Positions 47,943-56,555 are shown, counted from the first letter of the stretch. The stretch is DNA of 64,000 nt from Pseudomonas silvicola (GCF_026651855.1 NZ_CP093280.1:3946001-4010000), one strand, 5' to 3'. Numbers and translations: made by a program. Notes: a model not told the origin generated them from the letters alone.

Positions 47943-48773
47943 ATGAGCCGTTACCAAAATCGCTGGCAGACCGTGACCGTCGACGTCGAAGACGGCATCG
48001 CCTGGGTCACCCTGAATCGCCCGGAAAAACGCAACGCCATGAGCCCGACCCTGAACCGGGAAATGCGCGACGTGCTGGAGACCGTTGAACAGGACGCCGA
48101 CGCCCGGGTACTGGTGCTCACCGGTGCCGGCAGTGCCTGGACCGCGGGCATGGATCTCAAGGAATATTTCCGCGAAGTGGACGCCGGCCCGGAAATTCTC
48201 CAGGAACGCATCCGCCGCGATGCCTCCGAATGGCAATGGAAGTTGCTGCGCCTGTACAGCAAGCCGACCATCGCCATGGTCAACGGCTGGTGCTTTGGCG
48301 GCGGTTTCAGCCCGCTGGTGGCGTGCGACCTGGCTATCTGCGCCGACGAGGCGACCTTCGGCCTGTCGGAGATCAACTGGGGCATCCCGCCGGGCAACCT
48401 GGTCAGCAAGGCCATGGCCGACACCGTGGGCCACCGCCAGTCGCTGTACTACATCATGACCGGCAAGACCTTCGATGGCGCCAAGGCGGCCGAGATGGGC
48501 CTGGTGAACAAGAGCGTGCCACTGGCTCAGTTGCGTGAAGAGGTGATGCTGCTGGCCCGTGACCTGCTGGACAAGAACCCGGTCGTGCTGCGCGCCGCCA
48601 AGAATGGTTTCAAGCGTTGCCGCGAGCTGACCTGGGAGCAGAGCGAAGACTACCTGTATGCCAAGCTCGACCAGGCGCAGTTGCGCGACCCTGAACACGG
48701 TCGCGAGCAGGGCTTGAAACAATTCCTCGATGACAAGAGCATCAAGCCGGGGTTGCAGGCCTACAAACGCTGA
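47943..48773 (+). CDS. ech: p-Hydroxycinnamoyl-CoA hydratase/lyase (feruloyl-CoA hydratase/lyase)
   Basis: A 276-residue crotonase-fold enzyme. It hydrates feruloyl- or coumaroyl-CoA and cleaves it to vanillin or 4-hydroxybenzaldehyde plus acetyl-CoA. It is the same length as, and nearly collinear with, the P. fluorescens AN103 enzyme, and the catalytic residues line up: Tyr75 (KEYFREVD), Ser123 (GGFSPL) and Glu143 (LSEINWG). GAGGTGTG precedes the ATG. vdh and fcs follow on the same strand, separated from ech by a large hairpin. Confidence 0.97.
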   Translation: MSRYQNRWQTVTVDVEDGIAWVTLNRPEKRNAMSPTLNREMRDVLETVEQDADARVLVLTGAGSAWTAGMDLKEYFREVDAGPEILQERIRRDASEWQWKLLRLYSKPTIAMVNGWCFGGGFSPLVACDLAICADEATFGLSEINWGIPPGNLVSKAMADTVGHRQSLYYIMTGKTFDGAKAAEMGLVNKSVPLAQLREEVMLLARDLLDKNPVVLRAAKNGFKRCRELTWEQSEDYLYAKLDQAQLRDPEHGREQGLKQFLDDKSIKPGLQAYKR

Positions 48774-48787
48774 TCGAGCATCGCGTT

Positions 48788-48857
48788 GCCGGGTTCCCGA
48801 GCTTCGCCCGGTCCTGCAGAGAATGGTGCAGGCCCGGGCGAAGCTCGGGAACCCGGC
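48788..48857. repeat. REP pair forming a 31-bp near-perfect hairpin between ech and vdh
   Basis: Arms 48788-48818 and 48827-48857 are inverted repeats with a single mismatch and an 8-nt loop. It is built from two facing REP elements. In RNA this would be a very stable stem that could protect the ech transcript end or reduce read-through into vdh. Confidence 0.88.
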
Positions 48858-48914
48858 CATGCAGGATCAAGCGTTGACGATCATTCCCCACAACCATAAC
48901 AACAGGAATGCACC

Positions 48915-50363
48915 ATGTTCGAAGTCCCTCTGCTGATCGCCGGCAAGGCCGTCGGTGCCCGTGACGGTCGCACGTTCGAGCGCCGTTGCCCAATGACCGG
49001 CCAGGTGGTGTCGATCGCCGCTGCGGCGACCCTGGAAGACGCCGACGCCGCCGTCGACGCCGCCCAGGCCGCGTTTCCCGCCTGGGCGGCGCTGGGCCCC
49101 GGCGAGCGTCGCAACCGCCTGTTGCGAGCCGCGGACGGTCTGCTGGCACGCAGTGCCGAATTCATGGCCATGGCCACCGAAACCGGGGCCATGGCCAATT
49201 GGTACGGCTTCAATGTGCAGTTGGCCGCCAACATCCTGCGCGAAGCCGCCGCCCTGACCACGCAGGTCAACGGCCAGGTGATTCCCTCCGATGTACCCGG
49301 CAGCTTCGCCATGGCCCTGCGCCAACCGTGCGGCGTCATCCTCAGCATCGCGCCGTGGAACGCCCCGGTCATTCTCGCCACCCGCGCCATCGCCATGCCG
49401 CTGGCCTGTGGCAATACCGTGGTGCTCAAGTCCTCGGAACTGAGCCCGGCCGTGCACCGGCTGATCGGCCAGGTGCTGGAAGATGCCGGCCTTGGCGCCG
49501 GGGTGGTGAATGTCATCAGCAACGCCCCGGCTGACGCCGCGGCCATTGTCGAGCGCCTGATCGCCCACCCGGCGGTGCGTCGGGTCAATTTTACCGGCTC
49601 CACCCATGTGGGCCGCATCATCGGCCAGGTCGCGGCACGCCATCTCAAGCCCGCGCTGCTGGAACTGGGCGGCAAGGCGCCGTTCCTGGTGCTGGCCGAC
49701 GCCGACCTGGACGCTGCCGTCGAGGCCGCCGCCTTTGGCGCGTACTTCAACCAGGGCCAGATCTGCATGTCTACCGAACGCTTGATCGTCGACGCGGCAG
49801 TGGCCGATGATTTCGTGGCCCGGCTGGCACGCAAGGTCGCGGGCTTGCGCGCCGGTGATCCGGCCGACAGCAGCTCGACGCTCGGTTCGCTGGTGGACCC
49901 CTCTGCGGCGGTGCGCATCCAGGGGCTGGTGGACGATGCCGTGGGGCAGGGTGCCCGGCTGGTCTGTGGCAGCCCTGCCTGCGGCAGCGTGATGCAGCCG
50001 GTGCTGCTGGACCAGGTCACCCCGACGATGCGCCTGTATGCCGAAGAATCCTTCGGCCCGGTGGCCGTGGTGCTGCGCGGTGAGGGCGACGAGGCCTTGC
50101 TGGCCTTGGCCAACGACTCAGCGTTCGGGCTGTCGGCGGCCATCTTCAGCCGCGACACCAGTCGCGCCCTGGCCCTGGCCCAGCGCCTGGAGTCCGGCAT
50201 CTGCCACATCAACGGGCCCACCGTGCACGACGAGGCGCACATGCCGTTCGGCGGCGTGAAGGCCAGCGGCTACGGCAGCTTCGGTGCCACTGCGGCCATC
50301 GAGCAATTCACCCAACTGCGCTGGGTAACGATTCAGAACGGCCCGCGCCATTACCCCCTCTAG
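48915..50363 (+). CDS. vdh: Vanillin dehydrogenase (aldehyde dehydrogenase)
   Basis: A 482-residue NAD(P)-dependent aldehyde dehydrogenase that oxidises vanillin to vanillate or 4-hydroxybenzaldehyde to 4-hydroxybenzoate. Catalytic residues are visible: Asn149 (APWNAP), Glu250 (LLELGGK) and Cys284 (NQGQICMS), with the cofactor motif FTGST at 226-230. The start follows an ACAACAGG leader. Context between ech and fcs supports the assignment. Confidence 0.94.
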   Translation: MFEVPLLIAGKAVGARDGRTFERRCPMTGQVVSIAAAATLEDADAAVDAAQAAFPAWAALGPGERRNRLLRAADGLLARSAEFMAMATETGAMANWYGFNVQLAANILREAAALTTQVNGQVIPSDVPGSFAMALRQPCGVILSIAPWNAPVILATRAIAMPLACGNTVVLKSSELSPAVHRLIGQVLEDAGLGAGVVNVISNAPADAAAIVERLIAHPAVRRVNFTGSTHVGRIIGQVAARHLKPALLELGGKAPFLVLADADLDAAVEAAAFGAYFNQGQICMSTERLIVDAAVADDFVARLARKVAGLRAGDPADSSSTLGSLVDPSAAVRIQGLVDDAVGQGARLVCGSPACGSVMQPVLLDQVTPTMRLYAEESFGPVAVVLRGEGDEALLALANDSAFGLSAAIFSRDTSRALALAQRLESGICHINGPTVHDEAHMPFGGVKASGYGSFGATAAIEQFTQLRWVTIQNGPRHYPL

Positions 50364-50386
50364 GCGCCGCGGCCACAGGCCACCGA

Positions 50387-50415
50387 CCCGGTGTGGGAGC
50401 TGGCTCGCCAGCAAG
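50387..50415. repeat. REP-like element of a second type
   Basis: GTGTGGGAGCTGGCTCGCCAGC-type palindrome, cut here to its recognisable core (GAGCTGGCTCGCCAGC). It is common between genes of the P. fluorescens group and lies between vdh and fcs. Confidence 0.5.
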
Positions 50416-50461
50416 TTTTGATTCACTGCTTCAACAAAAACAACAGGCAGAGGGATATCAC

Positions 50462-52303
50462 GTGAACCGTTCAATGGAGGCGCCATGGCGCGCCGTGAAC
50501 ATCGGCCACCCGCAGGTGCAGGTCGATGAAGTGCAGGGCGTGCTGCACATGCGTGCCCTGGAACCGCTGCAGGCCCACCCGCATCGCCTGATGGAGCGCC
50601 TGCAGCACTGGGCCCGCGTACGCCCGCAGCAGACCTTCGTGGCCCGTCGCGGCGCCGATGGCCAGTGGCTGCGCATCAGCTATGCGCAGATGCTCGAACG
50701 CACCCGGGTCATCGCCGAGCAGCTACTGGACTTCGACCTCAGCGCCGAGCGGCCACTGGTGATTCTCTCCGGCAACGACCTTGAACACCTGCAACTGACC
50801 TGCGCCGCGCTCTACGCCGGGGTCCCCTATTGCCCGGTATCGCCAGCCTACTCGTTGGTGTCGCGCGACTATGGCAAGTTGCGTCATATCATCGACACGC
50901 TGACCCCCGGCCTGGTCTACGCCGCCGACACCAGCTACGGCGCGGCCATCGCCGCGGTGCTGCCCACCGAGCTACCGGTGGTGCTTGGCGAAGGGCAATT
51001 GCCAGCGCGCAGCGGCCTGGTCTTCGCCGATCTGCTGAAGGGAACGGGCGGTGCCCGGGCCGACGCTGCGTTCAGCGCACTGACGGCCGACAGCATTGCC
51101 AAATTCCTTTTCACGTCCGGCTCCACGAAGCTGCCCAAGGGCGTGATCACCACACAGGGCATGCTCTGCGCCAACCAGCAGATGCTGTTGCAGACCTTCC
51201 CCGAATTCGCTGACGAGCCGCCGGTGCTGGTGGATTGGCTGCCGTGGAATCACACGTTTGGCGGCAGCCACAATGTCGGCATCGTGCTGTACAACGGTGG
51301 CAGCCTGTACATCGACGACGGCAAGCCGACCCCGGCGCTGTTCGAGGAGACCTTGCGCAACCTTGCCGAGATTTCGCCCACCGCCTACCTGACCGTGCCC
51401 AAGGGCTGGGAAGAACTGGTCAGCCGCCTGGAGCAGGACGCCGCGCTCCGGTCGACCTTTTTCAAGCGCATGAAGCTGTTCTTCTTTGCGGGCGCCGGGC
51501 TGTCTCAATCGGTCTGGGACCGCCTCGACAAGGTCTCGGTGGCGCATTGTGGCGAACGTATCCGCATGATGGCCGGCCTGGGCATGACCGAGACCTCGCC
51601 TTCCTGCACCTTCACCACCGGGCCGCTGTCGGTGGCGGGCTATGTCGGCCTGCCGGCACCGGGTTGCGAGGTCAAGCTGGTGCCGCGCGAAGGCAAGCTG
51701 GAAGTGCGCTTTCGCGGCCCCCACGTGATGCCTGGCTACTGGCGTTCACCGCAACAGACCCGGGAAGCGTTCGACGAGCAGGGTTTTTATTGTTCGGGTG
51801 ACGCGGTGAAGCTGGCCGACCCGGCCAACCCGCAATTGGGGCTGATGTTCGATGGACGAATCGCTGAAGACTTCAAGCTGTCGTCCGGCGTGTTCGTCAG
51901 TGTCGGGCCGTTGCGCACGCGGGTCATACTCGAAGGTGCGCCTTATGTGCATGACGTCGTGGTGGTGGGGCCGGATCGTGAGCGCCTGGGGCTGCTGGTG
52001 TTTCCACGGCTGGACGAATGCCGCCAGCTCAGTGGCCTGGGCAGCGAGGCGTCGGTCGCCCAGGTAATAGCGGCAGCCCCCGTGCAGGATTGGCTGGCCG
52101 GCTTGCTTGCCCACCTGAACGCACAGGCGACCGGTAGCGCCAGCCGCCTGGACTGGGCCAGCCTCGCCCAGGAGCCGCCCTCCATCGACCGGGGTGAAAT
52201 CACCGACAAGGGTTCGATCAACCAACGCCTGGTGCTGCAATGCCGCGCAGCCCTGATCGACGACCTCTACGCCGGCAACATCTCGCGGGTACTGGCACCC
52301 TGA
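50462..52303 (+). CDS. fcs: Feruloyl-CoA synthetase
   Basis: A 613-residue acyl-CoA synthetase of the ANL superfamily. It activates ferulate, coumarate or caffeate to CoA thioesters with ATP. The phosphate loop is FTSGSTKLPKGV (about 215-226), with LPWNHTFGG, GLGMTETSP and DGRIAEDFKLSSG motifs of the Fcs group. The start is probably GTG at 50462, with GAGG 8 bases upstream. It supplies the substrate of Ech. Confidence 0.95.
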   Translation: MNRSMEAPWRAVNIGHPQVQVDEVQGVLHMRALEPLQAHPHRLMERLQHWARVRPQQTFVARRGADGQWLRISYAQMLERTRVIAEQLLDFDLSAERPLVILSGNDLEHLQLTCAALYAGVPYCPVSPAYSLVSRDYGKLRHIIDTLTPGLVYAADTSYGAAIAAVLPTELPVVLGEGQLPARSGLVFADLLKGTGGARADAAFSALTADSIAKFLFTSGSTKLPKGVITTQGMLCANQQMLLQTFPEFADEPPVLVDWLPWNHTFGGSHNVGIVLYNGGSLYIDDGKPTPALFEETLRNLAEISPTAYLTVPKGWEELVSRLEQDAALRSTFFKRMKLFFFAGAGLSQSVWDRLDKVSVAHCGERIRMMAGLGMTETSPSCTFTTGPLSVAGYVGLPAPGCEVKLVPREGKLEVRFRGPHVMPGYWRSPQQTREAFDEQGFYCSGDAVKLADPANPQLGLMFDGRIAEDFKLSSGVFVSVGPLRTRVILEGAPYVHDVVVVGPDRERLGLLVFPRLDECRQLSGLGSEASVAQVIAAAPVQDWLAGLLAHLNAQATGSASRLDWASLAQEPPSIDRGEITDKGSINQRLVLQCRAALIDDLYAGNISRVLAP

Positions 52304-52344
52304 GTCGGCGTGTTATGCCTGGTCTGCCACAGGGTCATTGCGAA

Positions 52345-52545
52345 CCCGTAGGACCGGGCGAAGCTCGGGAAGGGGCCTGCCAGATCGACCGCGTCGTCTG
52401 CTTCCCGAGCTTGCGCCCGGTCCCACAACGGAACGCTGCTAAAGGGCCATGGCATTCCTGTGGGACCGGGCGAAGCTCGGGAAGGGGCCCGCCAGATCGA
52501 CCGCGTCGCTTGCTTCCCGAGCTTGCGCCCGGTCCTACCAACCAG
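52345..52545. repeat. Array of four alternating REP elements
   Basis: REPs at about 52350, 52400, 52461 and 52511 alternate in orientation, with a repeat period near 112 bp. They fill most of the 302-bp gap between the convergent fcs and marR genes. No gene is visible there. Confidence 0.9.
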
Positions 52546-52605
52546 GTCTCACGAAGATAGTTGCTGCGGGGCCAGGTGGCTTGCAGTAACTTCCAGGCGC
52601 CGCTC

Positions 52606-53067
52606 TCAGCCCTGATACACCTTGCGTAGCAACCCGCGCAGTTGATCGCGCTCTTCACTGCTCAAGTTCGCCGTGGCCTCCTGGTCGCTGCGCGCTGCGA
52701 CTTCTTTCAACTCCTTGAGCAGCGCCTCGCCGGCCTTGCTCAAGAACAGTCCATACGAACGCTTGTCCGGTTTGCAGCGCACGCGCAGGGCCAGGCCGCG
52801 CTCTTCCAGCTTGTTCACCATCGGTACCACCTGGGGCGGTTCGATTGCCAGGCTCTTGGCCAGTTCCGCCTGGGTGGGGCCCGGGTTCTGGGCAATGATC
52901 GCCAGCGCGGAAAACTGCGCAGGGCGCAGGTCGTAGGCATTCAGACGCTCGACCAGGTGCTGGAACACCTGAATTTGCGCACGCCGCAAGGCGTAACCGA
53001 TCAGGTCGTCGAGCACCCCGGTATCGAGGGTGTCGGGGGTGGGGGGCAACGTACTGGGAGTGGCCAT
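52606..53067 (-). CDS. MarR-family transcriptional regulator (FerR/FerC-like candidate)
   Basis: A 153-residue MarR regulator with a winged helix core (about 45-125: TQAELAKSLAIEPPQVVPMVNKLEERGLALR). The ATG at 53067 matches the usual family length; the frame extends upstream without conserved sequence. It faces the fcs gene and its promoter carries the same dyad as the transporter and ech promoters. Repression relieved by hydroxycinnamoyl-CoA is the likely logic by analogy with FerC/HcaR/CouR regulators; this is inferred. Confidence 0.88.
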   Translation of the reverse strand: MATPSTLPPTPDTLDTGVLDDLIGYALRRAQIQVFQHLVERLNAYDLRPAQFSALAIIAQNPGPTQAELAKSLAIEPPQVVPMVNKLEERGLALRVRCKPDKRSYGLFLSKAGEALLKELKEVAARSDQEATANLSSEERDQLRGLLRKVYQG

Positions 53068-53094
53068 GGCATCGGGCTTTTTGTTGGAGTAATC

Positions 53095-53109
53095 GTTAAA
53101 CAGTATAAC
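53095..53109 (-). promoter_or_regulatory. Operator-like dyad at the marR promoter
   Basis: GTTAA-N5-ATAAC, embedded in the 17-bp inverted repeat CGTTA-N7-TAACG (53094-53110). It overlaps a minus-strand -10 box, TATACT. This fits autorepression. Confidence 0.6.
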
Positions 53110-53247
53110 GGTTTTACCTGCCGTGGATACCCGCCTGAACCGGGGTCGCCGCTCGGATCCCTCGGGCTTGCATGAAATGCATTCCAGCGAAGGCCAGGCA
53201 AGGCGAAAACTCGCGCCTGTTTTCAATACAGCATGGCCGAGCAAAGC

Positions 53248-54135
53248 CTAGGCGCAACCCTCAACCTGGCTGCGTAGCCAGGCGATGAATTCGCGCACAG
53301 GCGCGCGCCGCTCCTGACCTGGCACGCACACCGCGCAATACGTCGCTGCCGGCAGCCGTACCTGCGCACGGTAAGGCGCCAGCAGCCCCCGGGCGACACT
53401 GTCAGCCACCAGCACGCTGCTGGCCAGCACCAGGCCGTGGCCGGCGACGGCTGCCTGCAGTGCATAGTGTTCATCATCGTACTGGCGCAGCCGCGCCCGT
53501 GCTGGCCAGTCCGATTGCCCGGCGCGCTCGCACCAGGTGGGCCAGTCCAGGACCAGGGGCGCCTGGCTTTGCCACGGCACGCTGATCAGGTCCAGCGGCC
53601 CCTGGTCCGGCACTACCAGGCCCGGCTGCAGGTAAACCGCCATGAACTCCGCCAGCAGCGGCTGGGCAAACAGTGTCGGGTCGGGCTGGATGACGGCGCG
53701 CAAGGCCAGGTCCACCGCCGCGTCGCGGTGCAGGTCAACCAGCTGGTTGTCGGTTTGCACCCGTACCTGGACGTCAGGGTAGCGCCGGTAGAAATCCCCC
53801 AGGCGCGGGATCAGCCACAGGCTGGCGAACGCCGCAGTGGTGGTCAGCGTCAGGCTGTGAGTATCACGGTCCGGCACTAGCGCGCTCAAGCTGCCCAGCA
53901 AGTCGCGCAAGGCATCGTGCACCTGGAGTCGCAGGCGCTCGCCGTCAGCGGTCAGGCGCACGCCCTGGCCGGTGCGTTCGAACAGCAGCACGCCCACATG
54001 CTGTTCCAGGCTCTTGACCTGATGGGACACCGCCGCGGGTGTCACCGCCAGTTCATCGGCGGCCGCCTTGAAGCCCCCCAGGCGGGCAGCGGACTCGAAG
54101 GTGCGAAGGGCGGTCAGGGGCAGTCTGGCAAACAC
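53248..54135 (-). CDS. LysR-family regulator, GcvA-like
   Basis: A 295-residue LysR regulator of the GcvA/AmpR-like branch, opening RLPLTALRTFESAARLGGFKAAADELAVTPAAVSHQ, quoted here by its recognisable pieces LPLTALRTFE and TPAAVSHQVKSLE. The effector domain is complete. It has no divergent partner; the next gene on its strand, upstream, is a small hypothetical. The target is unknown. Confidence 0.88.
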   Translation of the reverse strand: MFARLPLTALRTFESAARLGGFKAAADELAVTPAAVSHQVKSLEQHVGVLLFERTGQGVRLTADGERLRLQVHDALRDLLGSLSALVPDRDTHSLTLTTTAAFASLWLIPRLGDFYRRYPDVQVRVQTDNQLVDLHRDAAVDLALRAVIQPDPTLFAQPLLAEFMAVYLQPGLVVPDQGPLDLISVPWQSQAPLVLDWPTWCERAGQSDWPARARLRQYDDEHYALQAAVAGHGLVLASSVLVADSVARGLLAPYRAQVRLPAATYCAVCVPGQERRAPVREFIAWLRSQVEGCA

Positions 54136-54203
54136 GGTCGGCTCTCGATCATGGGCATTGGCAGCCTATGAAGCGCAAGCCGAACGTGTTTAGTCAAGGT
54201 GAC

Positions 54204-54461
54204 TCAGTAGCGGGTGATCCAGCGTTTGAGCCGCGCCAGGCCGCCGCTTGTAGCAGGGGCAGGGCGTTCTTTCAGGGCATCCAGGGTGCTGGCGGCCGTG
54301 AGGGTGTGTTCGCGCAGGGCGCTGAGACGCGTATGCAATTGCTGTTTCAACTGGTCGCGTTCGTGGGCAGGCGATAGCTGAATGAGTTGGTTGGCGAGGA
54401 AGAAATTGAGCTCCATCTGCTGGTCCAGGGCATCGTTGACTTGCTTGATTGCCTTGATCAT
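54204..54461 (-). CDS. Small helical hypothetical protein
   Basis: An 85-residue soluble protein rich in Gln, Leu and Ala, probably a helical hairpin, with a basic end (LARLKRWITRY). It lies 36 bp downstream of another small gene on the same strand. No family recognised. Confidence 0.6.
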   Translation of the reverse strand: MIKAIKQVNDALDQQMELNFFLANQLIQLSPAHERDQLKQQLHTRLSALREHTLTAASTLDALKERPAPATSGGLARLKRWITRY

Positions 54462-54497
54462 GTGTGGTCCATCCAGGGCAGGTACGAGACGGCCTGC

Positions 54498-54662
54498 TCA
54501 GTCGCGAGGTTCGGGCATCAGCACGGGGGCCGCTTCCAGGCGGGTCCTGAGCTGTTCGACATAGGCCTGGGCCTCTTCCTCGTTGCGGAAGGTGACCGGG
54601 GCATCGTTCAGCCAGACCAGGCAGGTGTTATCGTTGTTGTTTTTTTCGATCTTGATCTTCAT
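54498..54662 (-). CDS. Small hypothetical protein
   Basis: A 54-residue protein with a beta-rich start (MKIKIEKNN) and a helical middle (EEEAQAYVEQLRTRLE). Alternative in-frame ATGs at 54674 and 54680 exist; none has a strong Shine-Dalgarno, so the start is uncertain. It probably shares a transcript with the next small gene. Confidence 0.55.
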   Translation of the reverse strand: MKIKIEKNNNDNTCLVWLNDAPVTFRNEEEAQAYVEQLRTRLEAAPVLMPEPRD

Positions 54663-54759
54663 CCGTAAAGCCATCTGCAATAGGTGTGAAGCGATAGTAT
54701 CGTATTCGCGGGGAGCGTCAAAATGTATCGTAAGGTGTCTGGAATGGGCCTTTCAGCCG

Positions 54760-54798
54760 AATTCTGATTTTGGCTAGGAAAAATTCAGTTTTGGCTAG
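54760..54798. promoter_or_regulatory. Two direct repeats 21 bp apart upstream of the PACE gene
   Basis: TTTTGGCTAG occurs at 54768-54777 and 54789-54798, and the similarity extends left to AATTC. A spacing of 21 bp is two helical turns, as expected for a tandem regulator site. It lies in the 281-bp gap between divergent genes. The rest of the gap shows no gene. Confidence 0.45.
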
Positions 54799-54943
54799 CA
54801 ATAGGCGGGTGTCGAGAAAAGGCTATCGATAGGCCGTGTGTCCAGGCTGAAATCATTTGAGGCAGGCTCAGAAAAGCTCGTTTGAGGCGGCACGCGACGC
54901 AGCGCTAGGCTAGCGGTCTCTCAACGGTTTCAGGTGTCCGATC

Positions 54944-55360
54944 ATGCAAGGCATTTCCCGTCGTGTACTTCAGGCGTTGCTCTACGAAGGCATTGCGGTG
55001 CTGTGCGTCGGCCCGCTGCTGAACCTGTTCTTTCACCAGGGCATGGGCTATTCCACGGCGCTGGCGGTGATCATCAGCGTGGTGGCTCTGGGTTGGAACC
55101 TGTTGTTCAACCTGGTTTTCGAGCACTGGGAGCGCCACCAGCGTCACCCGGCGCGCACGCCCTCACGACGGGTACTGCACGCCGCAGGTTTCGAGGGCGG
55201 GTTGGTGGTGTTGCTGGTCCCCTTGATGGCGGCCTGGCTAGGCATCGGGCTGTGGCAGGCGCTGGCGGCTGACCTGGGGCTGTTCGGGTTTTTCTTTCTG
55301 TACGCGCTGGTGTTTCAGTGGGGCTTCGACCGGGTGTTCGGTGGGCCGCAATGGTCATGA
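54944..55360 (+). CDS. PACE-family efflux transporter
   Basis: A 138-residue inner-membrane protein with four membrane segments in two tandem BTP (bacterial transmembrane pair) units. Family markers are RRVLQALLYEG near the start, NLLFNLVFEHWE after segment 2, RRVLHAAGFEGG, and FDRVFG at the end. PACE proteins such as AceI export chlorhexidine, acriflavine or short diamines by proton exchange. The substrate here is not determinable. Confidence 0.92.
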   Translation: MQGISRRVLQALLYEGIAVLCVGPLLNLFFHQGMGYSTALAVIISVVALGWNLLFNLVFEHWERHQRHPARTPSRRVLHAAGFEGGLVVLLVPLMAAWLGIGLWQALAADLGLFGFFFLYALVFQWGFDRVFGGPQWS

Positions 55361-55489
55361 GCTACAGGCTTGCCACCAGTGGCCACACCCACCACCCTAT
55401 CGCGAGCCCAACCACACAGCCGGGCGATGACCGAGGCGACCCCCGCGAATGCTGTGCCAGCAGTTGCGCCAAATAGCGCCTGACGGCAT

Positions 55490-55651
55490 TCAGGCCTCGG
55501 CAGGCGCGGTGGCCGCCTGGTCGGTTTCACTGGCCAGTTTCGCCCGGTCAGCCTTGCTGATGTATTGCGGCTTGCTTTTGGGGGCCAGCTTGGCGCTGGC
55601 TTTCTTGGCATTGGCTTTCAATAGCTGATTGATCTTCTTGCGACGGTTCAT
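55490..55651 (-). CDS. DUF2986 family small basic protein
   Basis: A 53-residue, Lys/Ala-rich protein beginning MNRRKKINQLLKANAKK and containing SKADRAKLA, as in DUF2986 proteins. It is cytoplasmic and probably nucleic-acid- or ribosome-associated by charge, but without a known role. It lies 24 bp upstream of the small lipoprotein gene's stop on the same strand. Confidence 0.8.
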   Translation of the reverse strand: MNRRKKINQLLKANAKKASAKLAPKSKPQYISKADRAKLASETDQAATAPAEA

Positions 55652-55675
55652 GGTGTTTCGCTCAATGGGGTGAGG

Positions 55676-55924
55676 CTATTTGCACTGTTCCAGCACGACC
55701 TTGCACGTACGCGGCGTGCCTCCCGAGCGCTCGGCGTAGAGCGCGCAGTTCTGCAGGGACTTCTTGCGCGCCGCGCCGAGGCTCGCGCCCCAGGCCAGGC
55801 TGCCCTCGCCCCGGGTCGGCAACGCCTTTGCATAGCACCTGGAGGCCGACTGGCTGGAACACCCGGCCAACATTGCCAGTCCCAGGGCAAGCACGGCCCA
55901 ACGCAGGAGTGGGCGAGGCGTCAT
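55676..55924 (-). CDS. Small lipoprotein
   Basis: An 82-residue protein with a lipoprotein signal peptide; the lipobox LAGC puts the acylated Cys at about 22. Three further cysteines in the mature part may form disulfides. A GGGGA Shine-Dalgarno precedes the ATG at 55924. The C-terminal CALYAERSGGTPRTCK pattern suggests a conserved but unnamed family. Confidence 0.75.
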   Translation of the reverse strand: MTPRPLLRWAVLALGLAMLAGCSSQSASRCYAKALPTRGEGSLAWGASLGAARKKSLQNCALYAERSGGTPRTCKVVLEQCK

Positions 55925-56123
55925 TTCAATTCCCCTGTCGCGAGAGACGGCTGGTTCTGGCGTACAGCCAAAGGTATGCCAGCCATTATGCCACCAACCT
56001 GGTTGTGTGGGGGGGGCAAGCTCGCGCACCTGGCTTCACATCCGGCGGCAGGCGTTGTGCAACCAAACCGGCAGCCCTCAGGTCAACAAGCGTATCCTCC
56101 CACCGGCCAATAAGGTGCGCACC

Positions 56124-56555
56124 GTGAAAAGCGTTATCACCGCAGCCGATCTGAATATTCGTCTGGGAGCAGACGATGACCCTGCGCTGTTCAAATGGCT
56201 GGTCGCCAGTTTTCTGATGGGCAAGCGCATCCAGAGTGACATTGCCGCCGAGGCTTACCGGGTCATCGTTCAAAAACACCGATGCGATACACCGAGCAAG
56301 CTGGCGGCGTGCAGCCATCGTGAGCTGGTGCGCATGCTGGGGGAGGCACGTTATACCCGATACGATGAATCCACCGCCGAACGGTTGCTCAAGTTGAGCA
56401 GGCGCCTGAATGATGAGTATGGTGGCAAGGTGACCAACATCCGCCAGGCCAGCGACGACTGTCCGGCCTTCGAAACGCGGCTCAAGGCGTTCGAGGGTAT
56501 TGGGCCGAAAACCGTCGAGATCTTCCTGCGGGATGCCCGCGGTGTGCTGTTTTGA
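56124..56555 (+). CDS. HhH-GPD-like (endonuclease III-fold) protein
   Basis: A 143-residue protein with a helix-hairpin-helix (FEGIGPKTVEIFLRD, about residues 122-136), like DNA glycosylases and endonuclease III. It is shorter than active glycosylases, and I do not see the catalytic Lys/Asp pair or an Fe-S cluster, so enzymatic activity is doubtful. The start is likely GTG at 56124, with AAGG upstream. It is coupled to the DUF72 gene by a TTGA overlap. Confidence 0.8.
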   Translation: MKSVITAADLNIRLGADDDPALFKWLVASFLMGKRIQSDIAAEAYRVIVQKHRCDTPSKLAACSHRELVRMLGEARYTRYDESTAERLLKLSRRLNDEYGGKVTNIRQASDDCPAFETRLKAFEGIGPKTVEIFLRDARGVLF

